This document shows, in pieces, positions 57,461-64,000 of a DNA stretch of 64,000 nucleotides. Made by a program: the position numbers and the translations under genes. This DNA is from Oscillospiraceae bacterium (lineage in GTDB: Bacteria; Bacillota; Clostridia; Oscillospirales; Oscillospiraceae), in contig CAJTGJ010000023.1 of NCBI GenBank assembly GCA_910575695.1, positions 1 through 64,000 on the forward strand, in the 5' to 3' direction. Below the pieces are notes generated by a model. That model saw only the letters and a program-made list of their open reading frames with translations. It searched no databases and was not told the DNA's origin. The number at the start of each line of letters is the position of its first letter. Position 1 is the first letter of the stretch.

Positions 57461-57778
57461 ATGCAGCAAGTGTTCAACATTCCGAAAACAGACGTAGACA
57501 GGTATAACAGGCTGATGCAGGCCAGCCAGGTAGACTATGAAGAAAACGACATCCCCCGTTATACCACAGTAAAAACCTGGTCGGTTGACTTAGGCGACGG
57601 CTATGAAGCAGACCTCAAAGTCTGTTCCTCGAACTACGGTGATCCGCTATGGTGTGAGGGTGTGCTGTTCTTGCACGGAAGTGAGTGCGGCTGTACTGAG
57701 GTATCAGACAACTTGTTGGGGGAATATTGGTTTGAGCATAACGGGAAACAATTTACAATCGTTGTTCAGGCAAAGTAA
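57461..57778 (+). CDS. conserved small element protein
   Basis: 105 aa, ATG 57461 with AGGAGGTA upstream. VDRYNRLMQASQVDYEENDI, then WSVDLGDGYEADLKVCSSNY, CEGVLFLHGSECGCTEVSDN and GKQFTIVVQAK. The beta-rich core with DLGDGYEADLKVCS looks like a compact jelly roll or a DNA-mimic scaffold. No family recognised. Confidence 0.6.
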   Translation: MQQVFNIPKTDVDRYNRLMQASQVDYEENDIPRYTTVKTWSVDLGDGYEADLKVCSSNYGDPLWCEGVLFLHGSECGCTEVSDNLLGEYWFEHNGKQFTIVVQAK

Positions 57779-57810
57779 GAAGAAAGAGAACCATCTCTAC
57801 TAAATTTACA

Positions 57811-58122
57811 TTGGCAGAAGAAACAAGGGGGGCGACGAACATAAAAGAGGCAAAGCAAATTCTAAGCCGCATAACTGAAGCGCTGGCTACCGGCAGGTCT
57901 GCTTTCATGACAGATGGCACTGTGACACGCAAGATAATCATGGTGGAAATTACCGATCCAGGCCTTGCATACGGCAGTGAAAGTACGCTTGATGTGCAGA
58001 TTGAAGATGGAAGCTGGAAACAGCTCCCTATAAAATGGCCGTGGGATGAATTGGTTGAATATGGTCTGGCTGATTTGAACGATGGACTGTATATTGCGCC
58101 AGATTGGTGGATTGCGCTGTAG
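57811..58122 (+). CDS. conserved small element protein
   Basis: 103 aa; TTG 57811 is the only reasonable start and the ribosome site is weak. IKEAKQILSRITEALATGRS, then MTDGTVTRKIIMVEITDPGL and LPIKWPWDELVEYGLADLND. Mixed alpha/beta, unknown function. Ends beside the next gene, whose ribosome site overlaps its stop. Confidence 0.5.
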   Translation: MAEETRGATNIKEAKQILSRITEALATGRSAFMTDGTVTRKIIMVEITDPGLAYGSESTLDVQIEDGSWKQLPIKWPWDELVEYGLADLNDGLYIAPDWWIAL

Positions 58123-58134
58123 GAGGTGATATGC

Positions 58135-58404
58135 GTGTACGCAATTCAAAACATTGAGACTGGAGAGTTTCTGTTTGGCACAGACTTTGGCTACGGCCCC
58201 AATTCATGCCGACAGAAAACCAGCCTGGAGCAGATGCTGACCTTTGACTGCCTGCGCCGCACAAAGGTGGACTTTATCCACCGCCAGTGCGGAAACGACT
58301 ATCGGATCGTCAGGATCAAACCGCCCGAAATAGAGTGTGCCATCGCCTTCGACACTTCGGACGGCTATGATTGCAATGTGTGGGAGGAAACTCCCCAGAA
58401 ATAG
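58135..58404 (+). CDS. small conserved protein
   Basis: 89 aa. GTG 58135 is preferred because AGGAGG lies 8 bases upstream; GTG 58126 is an alternative. YAIQNIETGEFLFGTDFGYG, then TSLEQMLTFDCLRRTKVDFI and YRIVRIKPPEIECAIAFDTS. Small alpha/beta, unknown function. Confidence 0.52.
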   Translation: MYAIQNIETGEFLFGTDFGYGPNSCRQKTSLEQMLTFDCLRRTKVDFIHRQCGNDYRIVRIKPPEIECAIAFDTSDGYDCNVWEETPQK

Positions 58405-58460
58405 CGGGCAGCCTGTAAATCAGACGCCTGTCGCACAATAAAATTAAGGAGGATTCCATA

Positions 58461-59006
58461 ATGGAACAGGAACAGATCAAAAAAATGTGTGACGCGACAG
58501 ATGACAAGCCGTTTCAGGCTTTTCTGCGTGACGAGGGATGGAAATACGATACGGAGGACGATATCCTGGCGGCATACACCAGAAAGGTAAAGAGTTATCA
58601 GGGTACTCCTCTTACGGAAGACGAATTTCTGTCGGAGCTGGGCATTAAATACACACTTGAGGGGCGACAGTTATACGCCAAACTGTATCCGCTTGTACAA
58701 ACCGGTGCGCTAAAGGCTTCCAATCTCTATGAATACGCACGCTTTAAGTGGTGTCTGCGTCACCCGGAGGCTGTTATCGCCTGTGAAACCGGGCCAAAAC
58801 GCTGGGTAGTCAATAACTGCGGAGAGGAAATCTCTACAGACCGCGCAAAGCAGATCATCAGCAATCAATGGGGCTTTGATATTGGACGGATCGAGATAGT
58901 TGGCACACCCTACTATGACGCATCAGACTGGAATTTCATTCGGTTCCGCTGTGCAGGCGTGGATTGGGTCATGCACAACGACTCCTTGGACCAAATTTAT
59001 CAGTGA
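58461..59006 (+). CDS. conserved element protein
   Basis: 181 aa, ATG 58461 with AAGGAGGA upstream. IKKMCDATDDKPFQAFLRDE, YTRKVKSYQGTPLTEDEFLS, CETGPKRWVVNNCGEEISTD near 110 and IEIVGTPYYDASDWNFIRFR near 150. A helical start and a strand-rich second half. No family recognised. Confidence 0.6.
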   Translation: MEQEQIKKMCDATDDKPFQAFLRDEGWKYDTEDDILAAYTRKVKSYQGTPLTEDEFLSELGIKYTLEGRQLYAKLYPLVQTGALKASNLYEYARFKWCLRHPEAVIACETGPKRWVVNNCGEEISTDRAKQIISNQWGFDIGRIEIVGTPYYDASDWNFIRFRCAGVDWVMHNDSLDQIYQ

Positions 59007-59020
59007 ACAGGAGGATTCGG

Positions 59021-59449
59021 ATGAAGGAATTAGCGATTAAACGGGAGCTGAACGAGGAAACCCGCAAAGAGTCGGTATGGTGTCAAATGGACGGCGCAAT
59101 AGAGTGCTTTTCACTCCACATTACCGAGAAGAAGGAAGTGATTCTTACAGACCATACAGATTACAGTAAGATTTACAGCATTCAAACCCTGGAATTTTAT
59201 CAGGCGTTAGAGAGAGCAGGTAACAGCATACAGGTCGATCACATAAAGCCGTATATCCAGAACTACGCAAGGGCCTCAGCCGCCTACATGGAAGCGGCTG
59301 CCAAGTGCCGGGTGGATTCTCCCAACGGTGACAAAGTTATGGAGACCTGTCCGCTTGAGGAGTTTAAGGCCTGCGGCAGAGCCATGAAAGATCTGCTGCG
59401 TGCTGCACTTGACGCAGAGGGCTTTACTACCACTAAAATCATTCTATAA
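59021..59449 (+). CDS. conserved element protein
   Basis: 142 aa, ATG 59021 with CAGGAGGA upstream. KELAIKRELNEETRKESVWC, FSLHITEKKEVILTDHTDYS, then a helical second half (IQNYARASAAYMEAAAKCRV, LEEFKACGRAMKDLLRAALD). Last of the small-gene run before the SprT-like gene. No family recognised. Confidence 0.58.
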   Translation: MKELAIKRELNEETRKESVWCQMDGAIECFSLHITEKKEVILTDHTDYSKIYSIQTLEFYQALERAGNSIQVDHIKPYIQNYARASAAYMEAAAKCRVDSPNGDKVMETCPLEEFKACGRAMKDLLRAALDAEGFTTTKIIL

Positions 59450-59474
59450 AGCAACCAAGATATGATCCTGAGAT

Positions 59475-59502
59475 GCGGGGCGCAGATGATTCTGTGCCCC
59501 GC
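59475..59502. terminator. terminator after the small-gene run
   Basis: GCGGGGCGCAGA (59475-59486) pairs with TCTGTGCCCCGC (59491-59502) with one mismatch around TGAT. CTCTT follows. Confidence 0.6.
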
Positions 59503-59582
59503 CTCTTGATATATCATCTGTTATTGAAACTCGCCATTCCCCGCCTATCTTGTGATTACAATTCAAAAAAAGGAGCCTTACT

Positions 59583-60098
59583 ATGGACATAAAAATCATA
59601 CGCGATGAAATGAAGCGGCTGGATCAGATTTCTGGTCTGGACACGAGTGCTATCCCTGTACGCATATCTTCCAGAATGACCTACGGCTGGGGCAAGTGCA
59701 GCTATATCTGCGAGAGAAAAAATTATAAGATTAAAGAATTGGTTTTTGCTGAGCGTCTGTTGAGGTATGGGACAATGGAGCATATCCTGAACGTGATCCG
59801 CCATGAATACGCCCACGCATATGTGATGCTGACGTACAACAAAAAACACGGCCATGATGCGGTCTGGAAGCGGGCGGCGCTGCGGTTTGGTTGTAACGCC
59901 CAACGGTGTGAGAACTTTGATGAGGTGGACAGCATTTATCAGTATAAGGTAATCTGTCAAGGTTGCGGAAGCGTCTCCCATTATCGGAGAAAAGTGGGAA
60001 TTGTGCAGGAATTGGAGAGAAATCCAAACACAGTGAAATTCTATTGCAAAAAATGCAAGAGCCGCAATTTTCTGTTGGAGTCGGCTGAAAATTTTTGA
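59583..60098 (+). CDS. SprT-like zinc metalloprotease
   Basis: 171 aa, ATG 59583 with AAAGGAG 8 bases upstream. Metallopeptidase motif HEYAH at ~75 in VIRHEYAHAYVMLTYNKKHG, then HDAVWKR helix. C-terminal zinc ribbon near 120-165 (VICQGCGSVSHYRRK, FYCKKCKSRNFLL). SprT/Spartan-type proteins cut DNA-protein crosslinks. Many mobile elements carry one, perhaps to clear relaxase or repair adducts. Strong match to family; substrate is not known here. Confidence 0.88.
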   Translation: MDIKIIRDEMKRLDQISGLDTSAIPVRISSRMTYGWGKCSYICERKNYKIKELVFAERLLRYGTMEHILNVIRHEYAHAYVMLTYNKKHGHDAVWKRAALRFGCNAQRCENFDEVDSIYQYKVICQGCGSVSHYRRKVGIVQELERNPNTVKFYCKKCKSRNFLLESAENF

Positions 60099-60132
60099 TC
60101 TGATACACTCCTTCCCTTTTCCTCAAATCGAC

Positions 60133-60161
60133 TTGATAAGTAAAAGGGATTGTGGTAAACT
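60133..60161 (+). promoter_or_regulatory. promoter for the toxin-antitoxin pair
   Basis: TTGATA (60133-60138) and TAAACT (60156-60161), 17-base spacer; a TATAAT at 60163-60168 is an alternative -10. Confidence 0.4.
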
Positions 60162-60205
60162 ATATAATCAGAGAATAGATGAAGCGCCAGAAAGGAGTGC
60201 GTTGT

Positions 60206-60457
60206 ATGTCCGCGTTGGAAAGTCAGATTCTTCAGTCTCTTAGCGGCCTGTCTGATGACAGTCTGCACTTCATACTTGATATGATACAAAGGTTTGTTGT
60301 TCCCTCGGAAACCAGAGCCGTCCAGAGAGATACTTTGGCGCAACCGAGCGTTCGCAGGCTTGGAAGTATGAAGGGGCAAAAGTTTGTTTCGGATGGGCAT
60401 GAGATAGATGACTATGACGATGAGATTGCGCAGATGTTTGGAGCTGTGACCGAATGA
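60206..60457 (+). CDS. antitoxin of a VapBC-like pair
   Basis: 83 aa, ATG 60206 with AAAGGAGTG 6 bases upstream. Helical start ALESQILQSLSGLSDDSLHF, then a polar tail ending EIDDYDDEIAQMFGAVTE that probably wraps the toxin. Its stop overlaps the PIN gene start (ATGA), the usual antitoxin-first order. No clear DNA-binding fold is visible, so autoregulation is unsure. Confidence 0.75.
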   Translation: MSALESQILQSLSGLSDDSLHFILDMIQRFVVPSETRAVQRDTLAQPSVRRLGSMKGQKFVSDGHEIDDYDDEIAQMFGAVTE

Positions 60458-60858
60458 GAGTTCTGATTGACACCCACATCGCCATATGGTCTGTGCTGGA
60501 TGATCCAAAGCTGTCAAAGACGGCAAGGGACATTCTCCTGAGCAGTGAGAATGAAATATATTATAGCTCCGCCTCTATCTGGGAAATCACGATCAAGCAT
60601 ATGGCGCATCCAGAGACATTCCTTTATAGCGGCTATCATCTTGCAAAAGGCTGTGATGAAAACGGATTCATCACACTGCCGGTTTTGAATCACCATTCGT
60701 TTGCTCTGGAAACTCTGAAGCGACCGGAAAATGCGCCGCGGCATAACGATCCGTTTGACCGTATTATGCTTGCCCAGGCTAAGGCCGAGGGGATGAAGTT
60801 CTTGACGCACGACTCACTAATTCCGTACTATAATGAGCCGTTTGTTATCCTGGTCTGA
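60454..60858 (+). CDS. PIN-domain toxin (VapC-like)
   Basis: 134 aa. MRVLIDTHIAIWSVLDDPKL (first Asp), YYSSASIWEITIKH (Glu), NAPRHNDPFDRIMLAQAKAE (Asp) and FLTHDSLIPYY (last Asp) give the four acidic residues of a PIN ribonuclease. Coupled to the antitoxin. It would stabilise the element by killing or arresting cells that lose it. Typical of the DTHIAIW subgroup. Confidence 0.9.
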   Translation: MRVLIDTHIAIWSVLDDPKLSKTARDILLSSENEIYYSSASIWEITIKHMAHPETFLYSGYHLAKGCDENGFITLPVLNHHSFALETLKRPENAPRHNDPFDRIMLAQAKAEGMKFLTHDSLIPYYNEPFVILV

Positions 60859-60902
60859 TATAGAACAGGCGGTTTCCTTTTGGTTTATCATGTGTTAAAA
60901 AG

Positions 60903-60935
60903 TCTTCTGTGGCACTCGCCGCAGAAGATTTTTTA
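60903..60935 (+). terminator. terminator after the toxin gene
   Basis: TCTTCTG (60903-60909) pairs with CAGAAGA (60922-60928), then a run of Ts (60929-60935). Confidence 0.75.
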
Positions 60936-60993
60936 TTTCTGTTGAAGAAAGCGTGTAATTTCCGTATAAAAAGATATAAGGAGGAATTTAACT

Positions 60994-61908
60994 ATGTTAA
61001 TTGCAATCGACCACGGAAACCGGCTCTGCAAAGGAGCCCATATGGAACCCTTCATCTCAGGACTGACAGAGAGCGAGGTTGAGCCATTCGGCCCGAATGT
61101 GTTGAAGTACCGAAGCAGGTATTATCAGCTCACCGATCAGCGCATCCCCTACCGCCGGGACAAAACGGAGGATGACAGGTTTTTTATCCTGACACTGTTC
61201 GGCATCGCCAAGGAGATCGAGGCCCAGCACGGCTACTATCCCGGCATTATCCGCGTCCAGCTTGCAGTGGGGCTGCCTCCGGCACACTATGGGGCGCAGT
61301 ACGAGGCATTTACCCGGTATTTTTCCGGGCGGGGCGCTGTGACCTTCACCTACAACAAAAAGCCCTACTCTATCAGTATTGATGATGTGGCCTGTTTCCC
61401 GCAGTCCTACGCTGCAGCGGTAACCGTCATGCAGGCCCTCGCAACCGAGCCTCTGGCCCTCATTTTGGATGTTGGCGGTATGACTGCGGATTACCTGCGA
61501 ATCAAGAGGGGTGAAGGCGATCTATCTGTTTGCGATTCCATGGAAAATGGTGTCATTATGCTTTACAACAAGATCATCACCAAGGTGAGAGCGGAACAGG
61601 ATCTGCTGCTGACGGAGGATGTGATCGACGCCATTTTGCTGGATCAGCCTTCCCAGGGGCTGGAAGATGTAAAACCTGTGGTAAGGAAGCTCGCAAAGGA
61701 ATTTGTGGCCGACCTGCTTAGCGCCATGCGAGAGCGGCAGCTGGAGTTAAAGGCTGGCCCGGTGGTCTTTGTGGGCGGCGGCTCCATTCTACTCCGAAAA
61801 CAGATTGAAGCATCTGGAAAGGTTGCGCGTCCCATGTTTGTAGACGATATTCGCGCCAACGCCAAAGGCTATGAACTGCTTTATAAGCTGTCCAGGGACG
61901 GCAGGTGA
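60994..61908 (+). CDS. parM: ParM/StbA-like actin-family plasmid segregation ATPase
   Basis: 304 aa, ATG 60994 with AAGGAGG 9 bases upstream. Phosphate-1 loop LIAIDHGNRLCKG at 2-14, phosphate-2 ILDVGGMTADYLRIK near 158, adenosine motif VVFVGGGSILLRKQI near 257. Length and motifs fit the ParM/StbA/Alp family that forms filaments to push plasmid copies apart. The next gene overlaps its stop by 4 bases. The presence of a type II partition system indicates that the element exists at least part of the time as a plasmid. Confidence 0.88.
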   Translation: MLIAIDHGNRLCKGAHMEPFISGLTESEVEPFGPNVLKYRSRYYQLTDQRIPYRRDKTEDDRFFILTLFGIAKEIEAQHGYYPGIIRVQLAVGLPPAHYGAQYEAFTRYFSGRGAVTFTYNKKPYSISIDDVACFPQSYAAAVTVMQALATEPLALILDVGGMTADYLRIKRGEGDLSVCDSMENGVIMLYNKIITKVRAEQDLLLTEDVIDAILLDQPSQGLEDVKPVVRKLAKEFVADLLSAMRERQLELKAGPVVFVGGGSILLRKQIEASGKVARPMFVDDIRANAKGYELLYKLSRDGR

Positions 61909-62291
61909 TGATCGTGAGAGAACGGAAATATCTGGGCCGCTTCACGCTTCAATTCAATGTGGAAGACCCTCAGCAACGGACAGCGGCGGAAATTTTGGGT
62001 CAGCAAGGACGGCGGAAAGCACAGTTCCTCACCAGCGCGATTTTGCAGTACATCAAGCACCCCAATGGCCCTGATCAACTTGCTGCCTCTAACGGCATAG
62101 ACATGTCTGTGCTAAAACTTATGATGCTGGAAATTCTGCAGAGCGACCCGCAGTTTTCATCAGGTATTCGCAAAGAGCAAGAAAGAGAGCCGAGCGGTTC
62201 CGAAGTTCAAGCGATTGCCTGGGGCGGACCTGTTTCTGACAGCGTATTATCCGCTATGTCAAACACGCTGGCTGCCTTTAGAGGAAAATGA
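61905..62291 (+). CDS. ParR-like centromere-binding protein
   Basis: 128 aa, overlapping parM by 4 bases (ATGA-type). Residues 10-50 (RFTLQFNVEDPQQRTAAEIL, then GRRKAQFLTSAILQYI) look like the ribbon-helix-helix of ParR/StbB proteins. The C-terminal half is polar with a final helix that in ParR caps the ParM filament. Gene order parM-parR and size match type II partition. Iterated centromere repeats would be expected nearby; I did not find a clear array at 60.86-60.99 kb. Confidence 0.72.
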   Translation: MMIVRERKYLGRFTLQFNVEDPQQRTAAEILGQQGRRKAQFLTSAILQYIKHPNGPDQLAASNGIDMSVLKLMMLEILQSDPQFSSGIRKEQEREPSGSEVQAIAWGGPVSDSVLSAMSNTLAAFRGK

Positions 62292-62292
62292 A

Positions 62293-62326
62293 AATCAGGA
62301 GGGTATAGCTGCCCTCCTGATTTTTT
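62293..62326. terminator. strong terminator between converging operons
   Basis: AATCAGGAGGG (62293-62303) pairs exactly with CCCTCCTGATT (62312-62322), with a run of Ts to 62326. Confidence 0.85.
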
Positions 62327-62528
62327 AATTCTTGAACTGGATAACCGGGATCTGCTTAACCTTTTTTCCGACAGTCCGCCGCTCCAGAGTGAAAACCATA
62401 TCAGATGTACGTTCAAAAAAACCTACATCTTTTTTCCAGCTCATGCCACACTTGCAATGTTGCAGGCCGATAAACTGTTGTTTCATTTTTCTGCCGCAGC
62501 TTGGACATGCCTTATTGCTGAAACCCAT
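62325..62528 (-). CDS. small zinc-ribbon protein
   Basis: 67 aa, ATG 62528. KACPSCGRKMKQQFIGLQHC, then KCGMSWKKDVGFFERTSD: CxxC and CxC spaced for a zinc ribbon, followed by a short beta-rich tail. The gene begins 15 bases after the stop of the coiled-coil gene. Probably binds nucleic acid or a partner protein; no family recognised. Confidence 0.55.
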   Translation of the reverse strand: MGFSNKACPSCGRKMKQQFIGLQHCKCGMSWKKDVGFFERTSDMVFTLERRTVGKKVKQIPVIQFKN

Positions 62529-62543
62529 AGTCACGGACAAAGC

Positions 62544-62876
62544 TTATTGTCCCAGATCGAGACCCAGAGCCTCCGCAATCTGTTCCGGAGTCTTTCCGGC
62601 CTTTTGCGCCTGCTTCAGGATAGCCTCCATTTTCTGTTTTTTTGTCATGCGGGGCTTGCGGGCAGGTTTGGGGGCGAGAATGGATGCTTTTTTATCTTCC
62701 AGACCTTTTATCTTGGTACGAACCGCCTCAATCTTTTCGTCATACTCTTTGGCAGCGGCCTGCTTTTTTCCCTCAAGTTCAGTAATCACTGCCTCCTGTT
62801 TGCGAATCTGCTCATCTACCGCTTCAGCTAATTGCTCCGGGGTACGGCGAACTCGCTTGGCACTACTTTCTGACAT
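62544..62876 (-). CDS. coiled-coil protein of unknown function
   Basis: 110 aa, ATG 62876. Almost entirely charged helix: RTPEQLAEAVDEQIRKQEAV, EGKKQAAAKEYDEKIEAVRT, then KPARKPRMTKKQKMEAILKQ and AGKTPEQIAEALGLDLG. The last part looks like a small helix-turn-helix (PEQIAEALGLD). Similar proteins accompany mobile elements of Clostridia. Function unknown. Confidence 0.6.
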   Translation of the reverse strand: MSESSAKRVRRTPEQLAEAVDEQIRKQEAVITELEGKKQAAAKEYDEKIEAVRTKIKGLEDKKASILAPKPARKPRMTKKQKMEAILKQAQKAGKTPEQIAEALGLDLGQ

Positions 62877-62944
62877 GGCTCCAGCCTCCTGTGTTAAAGA
62901 ATAATTGAACTATAGCATATCTCTCGCTACATTTCAATCCATAC

Positions 62945-64000
62945 TCAAAAAATTCCATCTATATCAAAAATATGATCCAGCTCCTCATTGCTGATGGCTT
63001 GAATCACCTTCCGCCGAACAAGTCCCTTTGTCATGTCCAACCGTTTGAAACGATAGTTTCCGGCAGCGTCTTTTTCCATCCGAATTAACTGTATGCGGCC
63101 AACTCTCGGTTCTTCCTGTGCATATTTAGCGAGCCCTTTCGCTTTTCCCAAATTGTCTTTGAAAGCCGGATTGTGCGGCTCCAGAATGTCGATGACGTAT
63201 TCAAGCACATCGTCTCTCCTGACGATGATAAAATCAGGATAAGCTGCTTTCATCTCGCCGCCCATTTCATATGGGATGCACAGTGACCATTTTTCGCGTG
63301 GCGGGTTCCGCAGCCAGCATACGAAACCAGGCTGTCGGGTCTCCTCTGCTATCAGGCCAGCTTCCCAGCCATTCAGCCTGATCTGCGCCAGCCCATCGGG
63401 CCCGACAAACAGGTGATTATCATATTTTTCGCCGTCAACATCGACTCTCACATGGACAGTTTCCGGAAGCATGAAGTTATGTTTCGTTATAATATCGCTG
63501 TTTGCCACAATATCGTCATACTGCTTCCTGCATTTTTCTGATTTGCCCACCAGATAGCGGCGGTGGGTGTCATTCAATTCATGGAACTTCTTTTCCGCGT
63601 ATTTGTGCAGGGCGGCAATGCAACTGTCGTCTGCAGCAAATAAAATGCAATCTATGGCGTAGGTACTTGGAGAATCCGCATCAAAGTATTTCTGACCGTA
63701 CAGATTGGAAAAGCCATAATTGCCCATCCGTGCGTCGGCTGCCCTCAGCTGTCTGTCTAAATCTATGTTGGAAGTTGTATAGAATTCTATCTGGTCGTGA
63801 GTTCGGATCGACTCCCCGAATACATCAAAGACGTCTACCAGCAGTCTGAATTGCAAAACCTTGGCCGCCAGCGTATCATATTGCCCGCTTTCATGCAGCT
63901 GCTCTACATAGGCGCGGATCATCCCAACAACATCGGCACGAACCTCGCTATTTGCTTTCATATAGATAGCTTCCTTTGTAAGCAACACGGTTAGATCCAG
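62945..64000 (-). CDS. C-terminal part of a type III restriction-like helicase/nuclease (runs off the edge)
   Basis: 352 codons visible; the frame is open to the window end, so the N-terminus lies beyond 64000. The visible part has a helical linker (RADVVGMIRAYVEQLHESGQ) and a C-terminal nuclease-like domain: AAYPDFIIVRRDDVLEYVID near the Asp of PD and ILEPHNPAFKDNLGKAKGLA near the E-K pair, as in Res-type DEAD/DEAH helicases with PD-(D/E)XK ends. Probably the restriction subunit or an orphan defence helicase. No methylase is in view. GTG 63988 is not a credible start. Confidence 0.65.
   Translation of the reverse strand: MDLTVLLTKEAIYMKANSEVRADVVGMIRAYVEQLHESGQYDTLAAKVLQFRLLVDVFDVFGESIRTHDQIEFYTTSNIDLDRQLRAADARMGNYGFSNLYGQKYFDADSPSTYAIDCILFAADDSCIAALHKYAEKKFHELNDTHRRYLVGKSEKCRKQYDDIVANSDIITKHNFMLPETVHVRVDVDGEKYDNHLFVGPDGLAQIRLNGWEAGLIAEETRQPGFVCWLRNPPREKWSLCIPYEMGGEMKAAYPDFIIVRRDDVLEYVIDILEPHNPAFKDNLGKAKGLAKYAQEEPRVGRIQLIRMEKDAAGNYRFKRLDMTKGLVRRKVIQAISNEELDHIFDIDGIF

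Noticed and set aside
1..64000. CRISPR array or cas genes
   Set aside because: No regular 24-37-base repeats with unique spacers and no cas-like proteins. The 4.1-4.5 kb repeats have irregular spacing and diverged units.
1..64000. Intact tRNA or rRNA genes
   Set aside because: Only 3'-end-like fragments at 1426-1452 and 1567-1589; no cloverleaf could be completed.

Overview
The window looks like accessory DNA from a gut-type Clostridia genome, most likely Oscillospiraceae. This is inferred from GGAGG ribosome sites, many TTG/GTG starts, and PcfJ/PcfK, YodL and three-recombinase modules typical of mobile elements in that group. No core chromosomal operon or rRNA is present. Nearly everything is mobile-element DNA in several layers, and base composition changes between layers: GC-rich islands at about 1.6-12.4 kb and 36-62 kb, clearly AT-richer cargo at 12.6-21 kb.

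Layer 1 (1-1590) is a scar: the tail of an IS5-type transposase, a broken istB, and the end of an IS21-family element inserted into an ardA-like antirestriction gene, followed by two tRNA-3'-end-like fragments. Layer 2 (about 1590-12600) is a compact integrated element of about 11 kb with the order of a phage-inducible island or phage satellite. It has a tyrosine integrase at the right end, a repressor divergent from a HTH/excisionase pair, a D5/P4-type primase-helicase, a Holliday-junction-type nuclease, a J-domain protein, a sigma-like protein and a block of iteron-like repeats. No capsid or packaging genes are seen. The same TAAAGGGT repeats occur at both ends.

Layer 3 (12.6-21.6 kb) is an AT-rich cargo zone littered with serine-recombinase remnants and an intact IS5-type element. 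It carries possible conflict or signalling genes: a membrane-GAF protein, a KilA-N/KAP-NTPase pair, and a membrane protein/DUF4325/GHKL-ATPase trio. Layer 4 (21.7-29.4 kb) is a leftward operon of two ParB-like proteins, small proteins and three tandem large serine recombinases.

Layer 5 (30.2-34.4 kb) is the most unusual locus. An exonuclease III domain is fused to a group-II-intron-like reverse transcriptase, a maturase-like domain and a degenerate HNH zinc finger. Next to it lies a small tyrosine recombinase, and directly after the recombinase stop codon a 228-bp segment is bounded by perfect 17-bp inverted repeats, the architecture of an invertible DNA switch. No group II intron RNA, retron or DGR signature was seen.

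Layer 6 (35.5-62.3 kb) is a long rightward operon preceded by a promoter and a strongly folded untranslated RNA. It encodes replication/repair functions (YqaJ nuclease, RecD2 helicase, sliding clamp, CHC2 primase, NAD ligase, SprT-like protein), PcfK/PcfJ, many small unknown proteins, a VapBC-type toxin-antitoxin and a ParM/ParR-like segregation pair. Together layers 4-6 read as the replication, partition and excision core of a large integrative-conjugative or plasmid-like element. The transfer genes would lie outside the window, and the right edge carries the 3' end of a probable restriction-type helicase/nuclease gene.
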